Assembly (NCBI GenBank): GCA_917880885.1 | Contig: OU862912.1 | Coordinates: 49,525,117 to 49,589,116, forward strand | Length of the DNA stretch: 64,000 nt | Reading direction: 5' to 3' | DNA from: Limnephilus marmoratus | Lineage: Eukaryota > Arthropoda > Insecta > Trichoptera > Limnephilidae | Part shown: positions 44,160 to 55,204 of the stretch, piece after piece | How the letters are laid out: each line of letters starts with the position of its first letter | Numbering within the stretch: position 1 is the stretch's first letter | Notes under the pieces: generated by a model | The model's database searches: none | Told to the model about the DNA's origin: nothing | The model's input: only the letters and a program-made list of their open reading frames with translations | Made by a program: the position numbers and the translations under genes

Positions 44160-46800
44160 TTGTGGCAATAGCAGAAATTACATTGTTTATCGAAGTTATC
44201 AACCAAGTTTTGATTGCTAGCTTCGATAACACCAATTAAGGAAATTAAAAACAGCAATAAATTAGTTTTAACAACTTTTGTTGTTCGCTTACAACCGACA
44301 TGTTGTAAGCAAACAAGAGTTCATCTATGTTTACAATGGCAATACGGAGAAATGCTTATCTCATCAGGGTTTACTTAAAATAAATTGCAAACACAGACAA
44401 ATATGTAGTGGCAAAGGAAGGGTATTTTACATTGGCAACGAATTTATCAGAGGATTATTCGTATACGGTTTCCGAGGGTCTTTTAAAACTACTCTTAAGT
44501 GATTTTAATTAATAATTTAAATGGTGTCACCAAATAATTTTACTGAGTTTGAAGAAATTATAAACACGTTAATTTAAAAATCTGTTTAGGAGTCATCGAT
44601 GAAGTACTCTTTGTTCTCAATTTGTATGAAATTCAAAGTTTGGCTCTTATCGCGGCCCGACACAAAAGTTCATATTATATACATCGATGTTTGGCGCGGC
44701 GCCAAATTGCTCCTCCAAAACACAAACTGCACGTAGACAAAAAAAGACCCAAAGGTCAAAAGAAAGGTATGCCGCAAGAAAAAAAAATAAACAAAATAAA
44801 TAGGCGCTCGCTGACCGTGAACCGATCGCATGACTGCGCATTGCATTTGGTTGGGAATTTTAATTACCAGTTCTAAATTAGAGCTAAACAATGTGCAAAC
44901 GTGTTGCAAAGAATGCAGATTGGCAAACAGGTTTATGGATACTGTCTCTTGAATTGGGTAAATGATAATGAAAACAATAGAGCAGATAAAGTGGATAGAA
45001 TAAACAAGTGAACATGAATAATTAAATAGTAGTGGCAGACAGAATGGCGATAGAGGAAAAACGAAAGAAAGAAAGACAGACATAGATAGAACCTCGTGCG
45101 ACAAGGAATATTGAAGGTCAGATGTAAATGGCATAGAAAAGCAGCAAGTTCTGAAATAACAATAGTAAAAAAGTCAATATGGGTCACAGCTGTGCGGTTG
45201 TGCCTCATGATTAAATGAAGGCAGTGTGAAAACTTAAATGTCAACAGAAAAGTCAAAAGAATGAGTCCTATGAGATCACACATAAATAATGAAATGTGGA
45301 TACTGTTTGTTTACTGTGGATAATGTGGATGTCCTATTAATCAATCGAAATTCTAATTTCGGTTGTCTGTTTGTAACTCGTTTAACTAATTTCATTGAAC
45401 TTGGATTTGCTTTAAAATTAAGTTCTCAATTTTTTTTTTTACTTTTGAAAAATTGGTGGATACGCGCCATAAATATATTTGGATCCATTTTCTTAATCAA
45501 TTAATAATTTATGCTATGAGACCATGAGGGCGCCATCTGTGGTTTTTGTATTGTATTGAATTTACCTGTGTGACAAATTCAGTGTATCCATGCATTTCCT
45601 TACCTCTGTGAGGCAGGCAATTGCTTCCGACGGGAGTGTCAGTAAAAGGCCAAGAGATGTCGCTCCTAGTCACGCATAATCGAATAATTCATCCAATACT
45701 TGAATTATTGTTGTACAAGATTGTGATTGTGGAACGTATTATTAATATGCAAATTTATTCATTGTTGAAACTTCCTTGCTGTGCGAAACATCTGTTAAGA
45801 TTATGCAATACCGCCTTGATACTTTGAGTGAAAAGAAGTGTCTTTTGTGCTGGACATCATACAAGAGCTGCATTCTCTGAGTGAGTATTGTTCTGTTTTC
45901 ACTTGAGATTTTGGGATTGCTGGGTCAACTGTTTTTGTGTCACATAGGGAAGAATTCAATTTTCGTTAATTTACATAGGGTAGTCATCTCCCTCGTGTCA
46001 GGGGCTATTTACACGCACCTACAATTGGAATTGTTTGTTAGAAGAATTCAGACAAGCGATATAGTACCTACCTATAATACAATATTTTTGACAGAAAATT
46101 ATTATAATAGCCATTTTCAAAATTAGTTTGTTCCTTTCTTTACGACCAAAGAAAATGTTTACGAAATTCCTAGAAGAGCTCCTACAGTGTGTGAATTAAA
46201 GGCTATAACTGATTTGAAGAGAAATGAGACTATCCCTTGATTTTTCACGTGGTATTATGAATGATTGTAAGTTTGTTTCATTCATTTCGCTCGCATAATC
46301 AATGATCACTTGATATTCCAAGCCGATTCCATCAAGAAATTGAATGAGAACATTCAATTTGAAGCCATAAAATGACAGCACACACAACGTCGCATTGTCT
46401 CACATACTGGCGAATGTCGGAGCAATAAACTTCTTAGTTGCTTTACTGTTTTATTACCCAGAGATACAGAATCGACAGAATAAATTAGGAAGAACGAGGT
46501 TATTATTTAAGCTTCTGATAAGCTTAATAGAACTGTGGTACACAAAAATTGGTAGCACATTAATGGACTGCACTGCTTTCATGGTCGGGTATTCTCCGCA
46601 TATAAAGCACCTTTTACTGCCCACTCACAGCAAATGAAATAAAGAAACGGGCGCCATGATGTATACAATACACCTCAATGAGTTAAACCACATTTGGATG
46701 TTTTAGTTGTCTTGGGCTACTAAGAAATGACGCCATACAGTTACGTAAAATTACGGAAAATATTTTTGTTAGAGCTTTACATAATGTACTACTCGAATGG
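44160..46800. other. No recognised genes; repeat R-C copy 2 at 46125-46206
   Basis: Two short hairpins near 44186-44231 (TTATCGAAG/CTTCGATAA) and 44283-44310 (TTACAAC/GTTGTAA). ORFs here have no recognisable domains. TTCCTTTCTTTACGACCAAA at 46128 pairs with the copy at 40816. Confidence 0.45.
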
Positions 46801-46812
46801 AATCATAACTTA

Positions 46813-46876
46813 GGGAACGTACCCCGCCGCTCATTTGTACCAAGCGTGGTATTTTGAAGACCCCCCCCCCCCCCCC
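46813..46876 (+). mobile_element. Deleted copy of the poly-C MITE
   Basis: GGGAACGTACCC is joined directly to CGCCGCTCATTTGTACCAAG and a run of about 16 C. Relative to 62240-62400 the first ~80 bp of the interior and the right TIR are gone. TTA precedes it. Confidence 0.75.
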
Positions 46877-47079
46877 GATATACCGAGTTTTTAAAAAAAA
46901 TTATTTCTCCTGTTTTCGTAGACCTATAATTATGAATTTTTATTATAAAATGACATTGAATACATCTTTCAGAATATATACCGAGTTCATATTTTCTATA
47001 AATTTCTTTTCAGAAAAAAATTCTCCAAAATGCGCGTTGTAAAAGACGCACTTATTTTCCTAGAAATATTTCAACGACG

Positions 47080-47554
47080 TTTTTTTTTACATTAGCTCCA
47101 CACAGGAGGCACCGAGGAAAACAATTTCCCTAGGGACCTATGTCATCTTTGAGAATGCTGTGTGGAGAGTTTTTTTAAGGGAAAGGAAGGAGAAGAAGAC
47201 ATGGGAAGGAAAAAGGTATGAGAGGTGGATAGGAATCTGGGGGTCAGTGTGGCCAGGAGTGACGGACGTATGAATCTATTCCTCACACTGCGGTGCAAGG
47301 CGAAGGGTCGGGAACATCCGGCTGGAGAGGTCAAAAAGCCTCCCTCAATCAGTCTCCTCCGATCCAGCCCGCCACGCAGTGGTCGGGCAAACGTATCCGC
47401 CACCAAGACCTAGACAAACCTCATCCCATGAACCCGAGCACCTCTGCTAAGTCACCAAACGTAGCGAACCATTTGGGGTGACCTGTGGTAGGGGTGTTGG
47501 TTGTCCAATAAATAGTTCCCGGGGCGGCGGTACCCATACTCGCCTCCCAAATTG
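47080..47554 (-). mobile_element. SINE-like element, copy S5, intact reference copy
   Basis: This uninterrupted ~475-bp copy best defines the family. In its own orientation it has CAATTTGGGAGGCGAG at the 5' end, CGGTACCC-type and GGTTCGCTACGTTTGG blocks, AACCCGGG-like and CTGCGTGGCGGGCTGG blocks, then ACTCCTGGCCACACTGACCC. It ends in a ~100-bp tail with the hairpin, CTCCTGTGTGGAGCTAATGT and an A run. It has no ORF of note (small ORFs on both strands are chance). I see no clean tRNA, 5S or 7SL head. Confidence 0.88.
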
Positions 47555-47555
47555 T

Positions 47556-48630
47556 AACCGAAAGACGTAAATCGAAAAAAAAAGGAAACCGAGAAAAATG
47601 ACATATTCAACTCATTTTTGGATTTATTGTCCTTTATAGCATTTCAAAGTTCAGCTTTCGATATAATACTGCCGCCATTGATGGAACCACAGTATCCTCC
47701 TTGAGAGTTTCAAGGACGATGCTGTGTTTTTACTTATGATGGCAGAATAACACTTGCGAACACCCCAGCACTCATCACAGGTTGACAAAACCAGCTACTA
47801 ACCCCTTTACATATAGTTACTGTTCATTACCGCCCCCTCCGACGCAGTTAACAGGGAAAATACAACAATAAAAACCAAACCTCATCTTCCAACCCAGCTG
47901 GTGACCAACAAGAGATAAATGCAATTCTTTAGAGGAAGCCTTCACCTTCGCCTGAGAGAGGGGTTCTTGCTTATGAATAATTTAAAATACTTATATTACA
48001 TTTTTCGTAAATAGCATTAATTTTACTTTTTCTTACTTTTTATAACTCCGTCACACATCTAATGGCAAAAAATAAAAGGCTTTGTATTTTTATTTATCTT
48101 ATTTATCACTGTTCATTAACACTTTTTGTATTACTGGTACATTTACATATTATCTACATAAACTTTAAACATAAATAAACTGTGCGTACGAGAATAGAAA
48201 TATATACATAAATATCTTTCATTCATGCTCTATTTAAACTAAACTATTTAAATTAAAATACGCTAATGTTTAATCAATAAGCAACAACCGCAAGGCGTTA
48301 TGGCTTAGAATAAACTACCACATGAAGTAAGACGGTACAGAATTTAGAAAATGTTACAGAATTTAGAGCAAAACCCACAACCCTTTAGAAAATCACATCC
48401 ATAAATAAGTAATAAAGTAGAGACCCTTATTTACGAGCTTGCCCTTAGTAAGTACCTAAATTCTATTACAAAAACCAGTTTTTGCACTACTTTGCAAATT
48501 TGGATTTTCTGTGTCGTTTTATTAAATTTCTTAAAGTTAACCCACAAATCTCAAATATTTTGCAGCCTCTGTAAATTATGTAAATATTATAAGTTCTCAA
48601 AATCCATGTTATTAAGAATTTGGAAGGAGG
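47556..48630. other. No recognised features
   Basis: AT-rich DNA; nothing shared with other parts of the window was noticed. Confidence 0.35.
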
Positions 48631-48635
48631 ATAGT

Positions 48636-48740
48636 AACACAAAATTTAATCAATGAAAATATTAGCGAAACTCAATCGAAAATCTGAATCGGATACATCA
48701 CAAAAAGATAATACGGTCACACCTAGGAATCGAATCTAAT
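48636..48740 (-). mobile_element. tRNA-derived SINE (family T), truncated inverted copy
   Basis: The complement reads TTCGATTCCTAGGTGTGACC, ATCTTTTTGTGAT, CAGATTTTCGATTGAGTTTC, matching the B-box-to-body part of the copy at 48776-48931. The head is missing. The two copies face each other head to head. Confidence 0.8.
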
Positions 48741-48775
48741 ATCGAATCGAAAATGTGACTGAATCGGACAGGGAC

Positions 48776-48931
48776 ACGTTAGCTCAGTTGGTGAAGCACC
48801 GCCCGGCAAGGCTAAGGTCCTGGGTTCGATTCCTAGATGTGACCGCATCTTTTTCTGATTTTTCTGTTTCAGATTTTCAATTGAGTTTCGTTAATATTGT
48901 CTTCATTAATTAAATATTAAAAATTGGTGTT
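48776..48931 (+). mobile_element. tRNA-derived SINE (family T), copy 1
   Basis: The tRNA-like head has GACACGT/ATGTGAC acceptor pairing with one mismatch, an A box TTAGCTCAGTTGGTG, a B box GGGTTCGATTCC and a perfect 5-bp T-stem (CTGGG/CCTAG). The anticodon arm is degenerate. The body has CTTTTTCTGATTTTTCTG, then AATATTGTCTTCATTAATTAAA. It is a Pol III-type SINE rather than a functional tRNA. Confidence 0.82.
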
Positions 48932-49830
48932 TTACTTGTTAAGTTAGAAATAAACATAAAATTTAGTTTAAAGGCGATTTTTAACAAAAATGGTGAATTC
49001 AAAATCAGATACCTATTCAGTCTCTACGAATCGGGTATTAATTACTTTGCCCGTAATATTATTATCCAAGAATAATTAATTAAACGCTTATGGAACCGAC
49101 TTCGCATTAATTTCGATTACACGAATAATTATATCACTAAATATGCAGGTTCGTGTAAATATAAATTATTTGCTTAAAGCGTTTGGCTAAATTTGCCTTT
49201 GAAAGTCGTCGTGGAGGGTGAAATTATTTCAATAAAAATGTGATGAACATACCATTTATTTACACGTTAAAGTAAATGTTATTTCTTTTCCCGTATTCAA
49301 CATTAGAAATATATAGTTATCAATAACTTCGCGTACTTTTGCAAGTTATACGAGGATGTCTGAATAGCTGTGATGAACTATTTATACGACGAAATTCAAG
49401 GAAAAAAAAAACACTCTCATAAAATGCGCAAACTTAGCAATGAAAATGAATCGCTAGAAAAACAACCTATCTCACAGCAGAGTCGATAAATAATAAATGG
49501 ATGCAATGCCCTAGGAAAATGCACCTTATTAAAAAAAAATCATTATTCTTTTGACATCTTTTATGAACACAGTGTGAGCAATTTAGGGTGGAAAGGTAAA
49601 ATGAATCGTAGCAATCTGACAATATATCTGATCAAATGAAAAAAAAAATGTTTATTTATTTTTATTTTAACTTAATGAGTAGAATCTCAAATTCAAATAA
49701 TTAATCATTGAAGACAATATTCGCTAGCCAATGTGAGGTTTTACTCAGAAAGTTAAAATAAAAAATAAACATTCATTCTAGACTTGCAGAAAAAGTCACT
49801 AAATAACGCACATTAAATAAAAATTGATTT

Positions 49831-50057
49831 ATATAATGAATAACTTATTACTTTGTATAAAACCACTATATTTAAAACAATATCAACATGTTTCGACAAC
49901 AATGTTGTCTTCATCAGGATATGTTACTATGATAGTAACATATAACTATGATAGTACATAGTAACATATCCTGATGAAGACAACATTGTTGTCGAAACAT
50001 GTTGATATTGTTTTAAATATAGTGGTTTTATACAAAGTAATAAGTTATTCATTATAT
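49831..50057. repeat. Perfect 101-bp inverted repeat with a hammerhead fold on each strand
   Basis: Arms 49831-49931 and 49957-50057 are exact reverse complements over 101 bp around a 25-bp AT-rich centre. Near the outer ends they carry ACTTTGTATAAAACCACTAT, a variant of the terminal motif of the other hammerhead loci. Perfect identity implies a recent origin or active maintenance. Confidence 0.95.
49966..50008 (+). ncRNA. Hammerhead ribozyme candidate (mirror copy on minus at 49880-49922)
   Basis: Stem I ATATC/GATAT (49966-49970 and 50004-50008), CTGATGA (49971-49977), one extra A, stem II GACAAC/GTTGTC with ATT loop, GAAA (49994-49997), a minimal stem III within ACATGT, and H17 = T (50003), after which cleavage would occur. 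All conserved core residues (C3, U4, G5, A6, G8, A9, G12, A13, A14, A15.1, U16.1) are present. The very short stem III is the form known from Penelope-associated hammerheads. Self-cleavage is untested. Confidence 0.68.
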
Positions 50058-50254
50058 GTGCCACAAAATAAATTTGCGAAGTTTGAAGAAGAAAAAATTG
50101 ATTTATTTATTAAATGAATTTATCCAAGACACTATAGAAAGTACTTGGTTCGAGATGAATCTTGCAATCGTACATAAAGACAGCAGCCATTAAAAGTGTG
50201 CATCGATATAATTCACAGACGAAGTATGGTACAGATAAATAAGACCTAAGGCGA

Positions 50255-50392
50255 TAGGGTCCCGTTAGTTCAGTGGTAGAGCATCGCGCCAGCAAGGCTA
50301 AGATCCGGAGTTCGATTCCTAGATGCGTCCGTATTTTTTTCTGATTTTTCTATTGTAATTTTAGAAATATTGTCTTCAGTGATTTAAAAAAC
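50255..50392 (+). mobile_element. tRNA-derived SINE (family T), copy 2
   Basis: CCCGTTAGTTCAGTGGTAGA (A box), GAGTTCGATTCCTAGATG (B box), then the same TTTTTTCTGATTTTTCT and AAATATTGTCTTCAGTGATT body as copy 1. The loop reads CCAGCAA in the anticodon position, an Ala(AGC)-like arm lacking T33. Confidence 0.82.
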
Positions 50393-50394
50393 GT

Positions 50395-51385
50395 TTGCAC
50401 ATCACGTACTTATCGTTAATTTCAAATAAATACCAGTTATTCGTAGAGAATACGTAATAGAGACTAATAATAGAATAAGCAATACGTGGGAATTTAAGGG
50501 GAACGGGACAACATGAAAGGGACGAGGACACCAAAAAAGATAGTCAGTGGAAATGGTGCTTTCGATAGACTGGAGGGGTATTAATATTCGAAAATGATAT
50601 CCCCTAGTAAACAAGATACACATATTGCGTTTAATTTTTCATTCGAAACTGACCGTAAAATTAAAAACCGAGAATAAAGTGGAACTTCAATCTCATTAAG
50701 CTCAACTAATGTTCGATTAGTAAAAAAAAGATTTAAAAATAATATTTGGGGTGTGGTCTTTTGATGAACAACAACAGTTATCATTTGAAATGTAAAACAC
50801 CAATAATGGAATTACTTAACACTCACTCGACAACTACGCTTATTTTCAGATATAGGCAGATATTGTTTTCAACGCGTATCGAAGCCTACTTGACACACAT
50901 CTATAAAGTATGTTCAGACACATATCTTGTATACCTACTCAATATAAAGAGCATAATGTAAGGAGTGAGGGTAGTAATGAAGTGGCTAGGAATAGTGAAA
51001 TGGGTCAGCAATCCACAGGCCTGTGATCGATATTGGAGCACTCCGGTAAGGCCGGAGGCTGGGTCCAGACCTGCTCCAGATACGGAACCTAGAATGTTCC
51101 ACGCGTAATGAGATCATAACCTATTTACAAACACATCACAGCATTATTTCCTCCGTTTCCTTCCGTTCGCGAATGAGCTTTTGTTCAAGGCTCTCGGGAC
51201 CAGAGGGGCTTAAGCTATGCTTCAAACATAAATCGAATTGAGTTTAGTAAATGCTAATAAAGGCTTATTTAGCATGTTTGTGCGAGATCACATCGAGTAT
51301 CTTGTTACTAACAGCATTCTAGTTTCGCATATGAGAATATCCCTAAAGATGACGTTGTTAGGCCCTGAATTCACCTTGGAGTAAA
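50395..51385. other. No recognised genes
   Basis: AT-rich, with a GC-richer patch at 51015-51090 (TCCGGTAAGGCCGGA hairpin near 51042-51056) and no identifiable family. Confidence 0.35.
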
Positions 51386-51388
51386 TGT

Positions 51389-51739
51389 CAATTTGGGAGG
51401 CGGGAATGGGTACCGCCGCCCTGGGAACCTTTATTGGATAACCAACACCTCTGCCACAGGTCACCCCAAGTGGTTCGCTACGTTTGGTGATTTAGCAGGG
51501 GTGCCCGGGTTCATGGGGTGAGGTTTGCCTAGGTCTTGGAGATGGATGACCAGGACGCACTGAACCCCAGATTCCTACCCACCCCTTAAACCCTTTTTCC
51601 TTCCCAGAACTCTCCTCTCCTTCCTTTCCTTTAAAAAACCCCTCCACACAGCATCCCCAAAGATGACATAATAATAATAAATACAGGAAAATAATTTCCC
51701 TCAGGGCCTCCTGTGTGGAGCTCATGTAAAAAAAAAAAA
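51389..51739 (+). mobile_element. SINE-like element, copy S6, internally deleted
   Basis: CAATTTGGGAGGCGGG marks the 5' end. The head runs to CCTAGGTCTTGG, then jumps to GACCAGGACGCACTGAACCC, losing about 150 bp of the middle. The hairpin's left arm is replaced by ATAATAATAATAAATAC; the right arm, CTCCTGTGTGGAGC and an A run follow. Confidence 0.88.
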
Positions 51740-51744
51740 TGTAA

Positions 51745-54030
51745 AAAAAGAGACATAATATGTATACAGATTTCTTTTATACAGAAGATGTGGAAAATTT
51801 CTGCTGTTAATTTTAACCGTGAGGGTGAGGAAAGGGTTTAGAAACCTGTTGATAAAAGAAATAAAAAAATCGAATTAACGGTTCGAACATCTGTTGATTT
51901 CTACCTCGCAGTGTCGACTTATGTGACCAAAATTATGTATGTATCAACAAACCCACCCACTCATCATCCCTCCCCACCTGATGATCGTCCAAAAAAGTGT
52001 ACGTCTACCCCAAGGAGACAAGGCCGTCGTAAGAGGGGGTAGAGAATAGAGGGAGAAGGAGAAACATGCTAACCAAATCTTAAATAGATGTACGCAAGAT
52101 TTCAAACATCTGGCAGGAAAAAATACAGTATGAAAAATATACTCGTAGTTAAATGGTATAAAAATAACTAATATCTACAATCTTCGCAAGTACCTTCGAA
52201 TTGCTACAAATCTTCCTTTTTTTACACATATGGTACACATTCTACGAAAAGTACATTGACAATTATATAAATTATATCGATCACGGAAATTTGAACTGTT
52301 GGACCCCTATCACAAACAGCTATAAAATATAAAAGATCATCGCACGCCAAATAACGCTCTCTATACAATCCCTTCAGACCTGTCACACCTAAGCGGTTTA
52401 TGCGCGGATCAACCATAGACAATACAGATCTTACGCCGTAACCGCTCCTGACGCGATATGTGAAAAGTTATGGGACCCCCTCTCCTCCGAAAAACGGGAG
52501 AGGGGGTTATTTTAATTACGGAGCTGCCAAAACGGGCGGATGACAGCTGTCAAGTTGAAAGATTCAGTAACAAGAAATGGCATTTCGTGCGCTCCCCAAT
52601 TCATCTGACCCCCTCTCTTACCACTGGAAGACATATTTGATAGCGTCATGAGACGGTACAACACATAAGCGCTCGTGGTTCAACAGATATCTACTCGCGC
52701 TTTAAGGGCTAGTTCAGACACGGCGATAACCGCGCGATTGATAAAATCGCGCGGTTTGAACCGCAAAAATGTCGACTGTTCAAACACGCTTTGGGTGTCA
52801 AGTGCACGAAGGACAATGATTCTAAAAATTTGTTAAATATGTGATATTTCACAGTTTTTTTTTTCTCGTTCGATTTGCGTCGTCTAGAATAATAAGGGGG
52901 TAAATACCCTAAGATAAAGTAAAGTACGATGCAGATTTTTAAATATTTTTTTACAGAAAAATTAAAAATAAATGAAATACTGTTTTAAAGAAATTTACAA
53001 AAAATGTTTAGTAATCTGAAATATCTATTCAACGTTATGTTATAATAGAAATTCATAATTATAGATCTACAAAACAGGAGATATGATTTTTTGGAAAAGA
53101 AAAAAAACTTTCTTTTCGCTCTCTTGAACAAATCACATTGTTCATTTACGGCATTTCAAATTTCCATGATCGATGTATAGGCGCTGTCAAGTCTAGGTGT
53201 CGTAATGTAGATTGAAGTTTGATTAGCCGTTCAAAAATAAACCTGGCTACAGTTGATGGAACTTTAAAAAATGTAAGTCCATCGCTAGCTTTTTAAGATT
53301 ATTCTGAGAATTTAAGACTTATCAGAATTTAGAAGCACGATTTTTCTGTTTGGCGAATAGCTTTGACAATAATCTTGAAGCGGACATTCGTCGAATCGAA
53401 GGTATTATAAAACTTTGAAAATCAAGAAATACATTTTCACCGAACAGTCTGTTTGTTCCTCAGAGGTTCAGGGAATAAACGATTAGAACAGAGCTATTAA
53501 TTAAGTTTGTCGGGTATTTACAGAGTTAAACAAGAAAGTCTCAGATATTAACAGTACAGCATTTACTATTTACTCATTTAAAGCGTTCAGAATTCAGTGA
53601 GCTTTCGTCAGTAAAACTGCCGAATCACTTTTCTTTACAAACAAACCGCCTCGGAGAGAGCCAGCGTCTGGACGCTTTACGAGCCTCCCCCGCCCCGTGA
53701 GGAGGCAGGCAGGCAGGCAGGGCGTCGGCGCTGCAACGACCTCCCGGTAACCTTTGACCCCGACGGGGCCTGAAGGCTGTGACCTACATGCGGCCTCCAG
53801 GGACCCAGAGACCGCGGGGGGAAGGAAAGGCCGGAGGAAATGTCGTTACGGCTGAATTACTGAAAACCGTATTCCACTCCAAAGTCCACGCACCTTTATA
53901 GATTTACGGCCAAATCCAATTGTGTTACTTGAAAGTGATTTTTATTTTATTTTAATAGAAACGACTCCTGGTTACATCACAGGATGTGAAACATTTTAGT
54001 ATAGTTCAAGCACACAAGGGTAAGGCCATG
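51745..54030. other. No recognised genes; two strong hairpins and a CpG-rich island
   Basis: Hairpin 52475-52507 (ACCCCCTCTCC with its complement, 11 bp) and hairpin 52728-52756 (AACCGCGCGATT with its complement, 12 bp perfect, loop GATAA). Bases 53640-53850 are strikingly GC- and CpG-rich, with a short GGCA tandem at 53703-53720. Confidence 0.6.
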
Positions 54031-54037
54031 TTATGTA

Positions 54038-54700
54038 CAGTGGCGGCCGGTGGTCAAAATATGTGGGGGTTCACCAGAGTCATTAATTTAGACAATAAAT
54101 TTAGGAAAGGTACATACCTAGGTACTTATAAAGAAGCTATTCTCCGTTCTGTTAAAACGGAAACAAATACAACACAGTTTAAAATACAATTTAAACAATA
54201 TATTTCAAAAAATACTTTGGGAACACTGAAATAACAACCAATGGAAGTTTCTCACCTGTACTTTTGTTCCAATTACGGGTCTTGTTTTCCCAATTGTTAT
54301 TCGAACGTGAATTCCCAAAATTCATATTCGTACTTATTGCTTCGGAAATGTAAATTTTAAACGAAAATAAACCAGAAAAATGCGACAAAAAATGAAATGG
54401 TGGATGTAGTAGCCAGGGACCATAAACATACCAAACTGAACTTATGAATTATGATATCATATCGATATCACACGAAGATTCGGTTGACATTTTGGATCGG
54501 AGTTATGCCCGCCTGCTGACAACTAATCAGCTAATCACTCATTGTCATTATAAACATGCTTTGACTTGAAAAGAAGAACGCGCGGAACATTCGTTAAAAA
54601 TAGTAGCCTGCTGTTAAATTGAAGACAAAATGTGGACAAAAACATTACATGTAAGCGTTCTTACATGTAATGTTTTTGTAATGTTTTTAACACGCCACTG
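54038..54700. mobile_element. Putative DNA element with CAGTGGCG ends
   Basis: CAGTGGCGGCC at the left and CACGCCACTG at the right give short inverted ends with TA on both sides. The interior has a 17-bp-class hairpin at 54636-54677 (AACATTACATGTAA and complement). There is no 8-bp duplication, so a hAT assignment is not supported despite the hAT-like ends. Confidence 0.35.
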
Positions 54701-55035
54701 TACGAACCGCTCCTTTCGATGTGGGGGTAAAATTCGGACCATACACCATATTTTTATCTTTCAACTTTGAACACTTCAACGCTAAATTACTTTTCACCAC
54801 TATATGTACACATAAACTAAACTTTACTCTACAACTTCTACATTCTTTGCATCATAAGTAGTAAACTGATTATAAAGTTGTAAAAAAACACAACAAAAAT
54901 GAAAAACAAAGCCTTGAAAAAAAAATTGCACCCTGGTCTCAAACCATTTTTCGAAAAAAAGAATTTTTGTCCGTTTTTAACGCAACTTAAGTCAAATTAT
55001 TCCCCTGAAAAGTACGTAGCCACAACTGGGGCTTA

Positions 55036-55200
55036 GGGAACGTACCCAAACTACGTGACCAACTTTTTGCAATTTTTAACCCCCCCCCCCCCCCCGGTGA
55101 CCAAAATCCTAAGCAACCCGCCGCTCATTTGTATGGAGCGTGACATTTTGAAGACCCCCCCCCCCCCCCTAAAAGTGTCACGTAGTATGGGTACGTTCCC
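55036..55200. mobile_element. Poly-C MITE, PIF/Harbinger-like, copy 1
   Basis: The left TIR GGGAACGTACCCAAACTACG and the complement of the right end agree in 24 of 25 positions. TTA lies on both sides (55033-55035 and 55201-55203), the 3-bp target typical of PIF/Harbinger. Two C runs (about 16 and 17) sit inside, at 55081 and 55155, on the same strand. Confidence 0.75.
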
Positions 55201-55204
55201 TTAG

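Noticed and set aside
44670..45283. Long minus-strand ORFs rich in Leu/Phe/Ser
   Set aside because: Hydrophobic composition reflects T-rich complement of AT-rich DNA. No start context, domain or neighbour supports a gene.
48776..48847. Functional tRNA gene
   Set aside because: Acceptor mismatch, degenerate anticodon arm, and a second copy with the same non-tRNA body downstream show a SINE head instead.
54038..54700. Third hAT element, from CAGTGGCGG ends
   Set aside because: No 8-bp duplication and very short inverted ends; kept only as a low-confidence TIR candidate.
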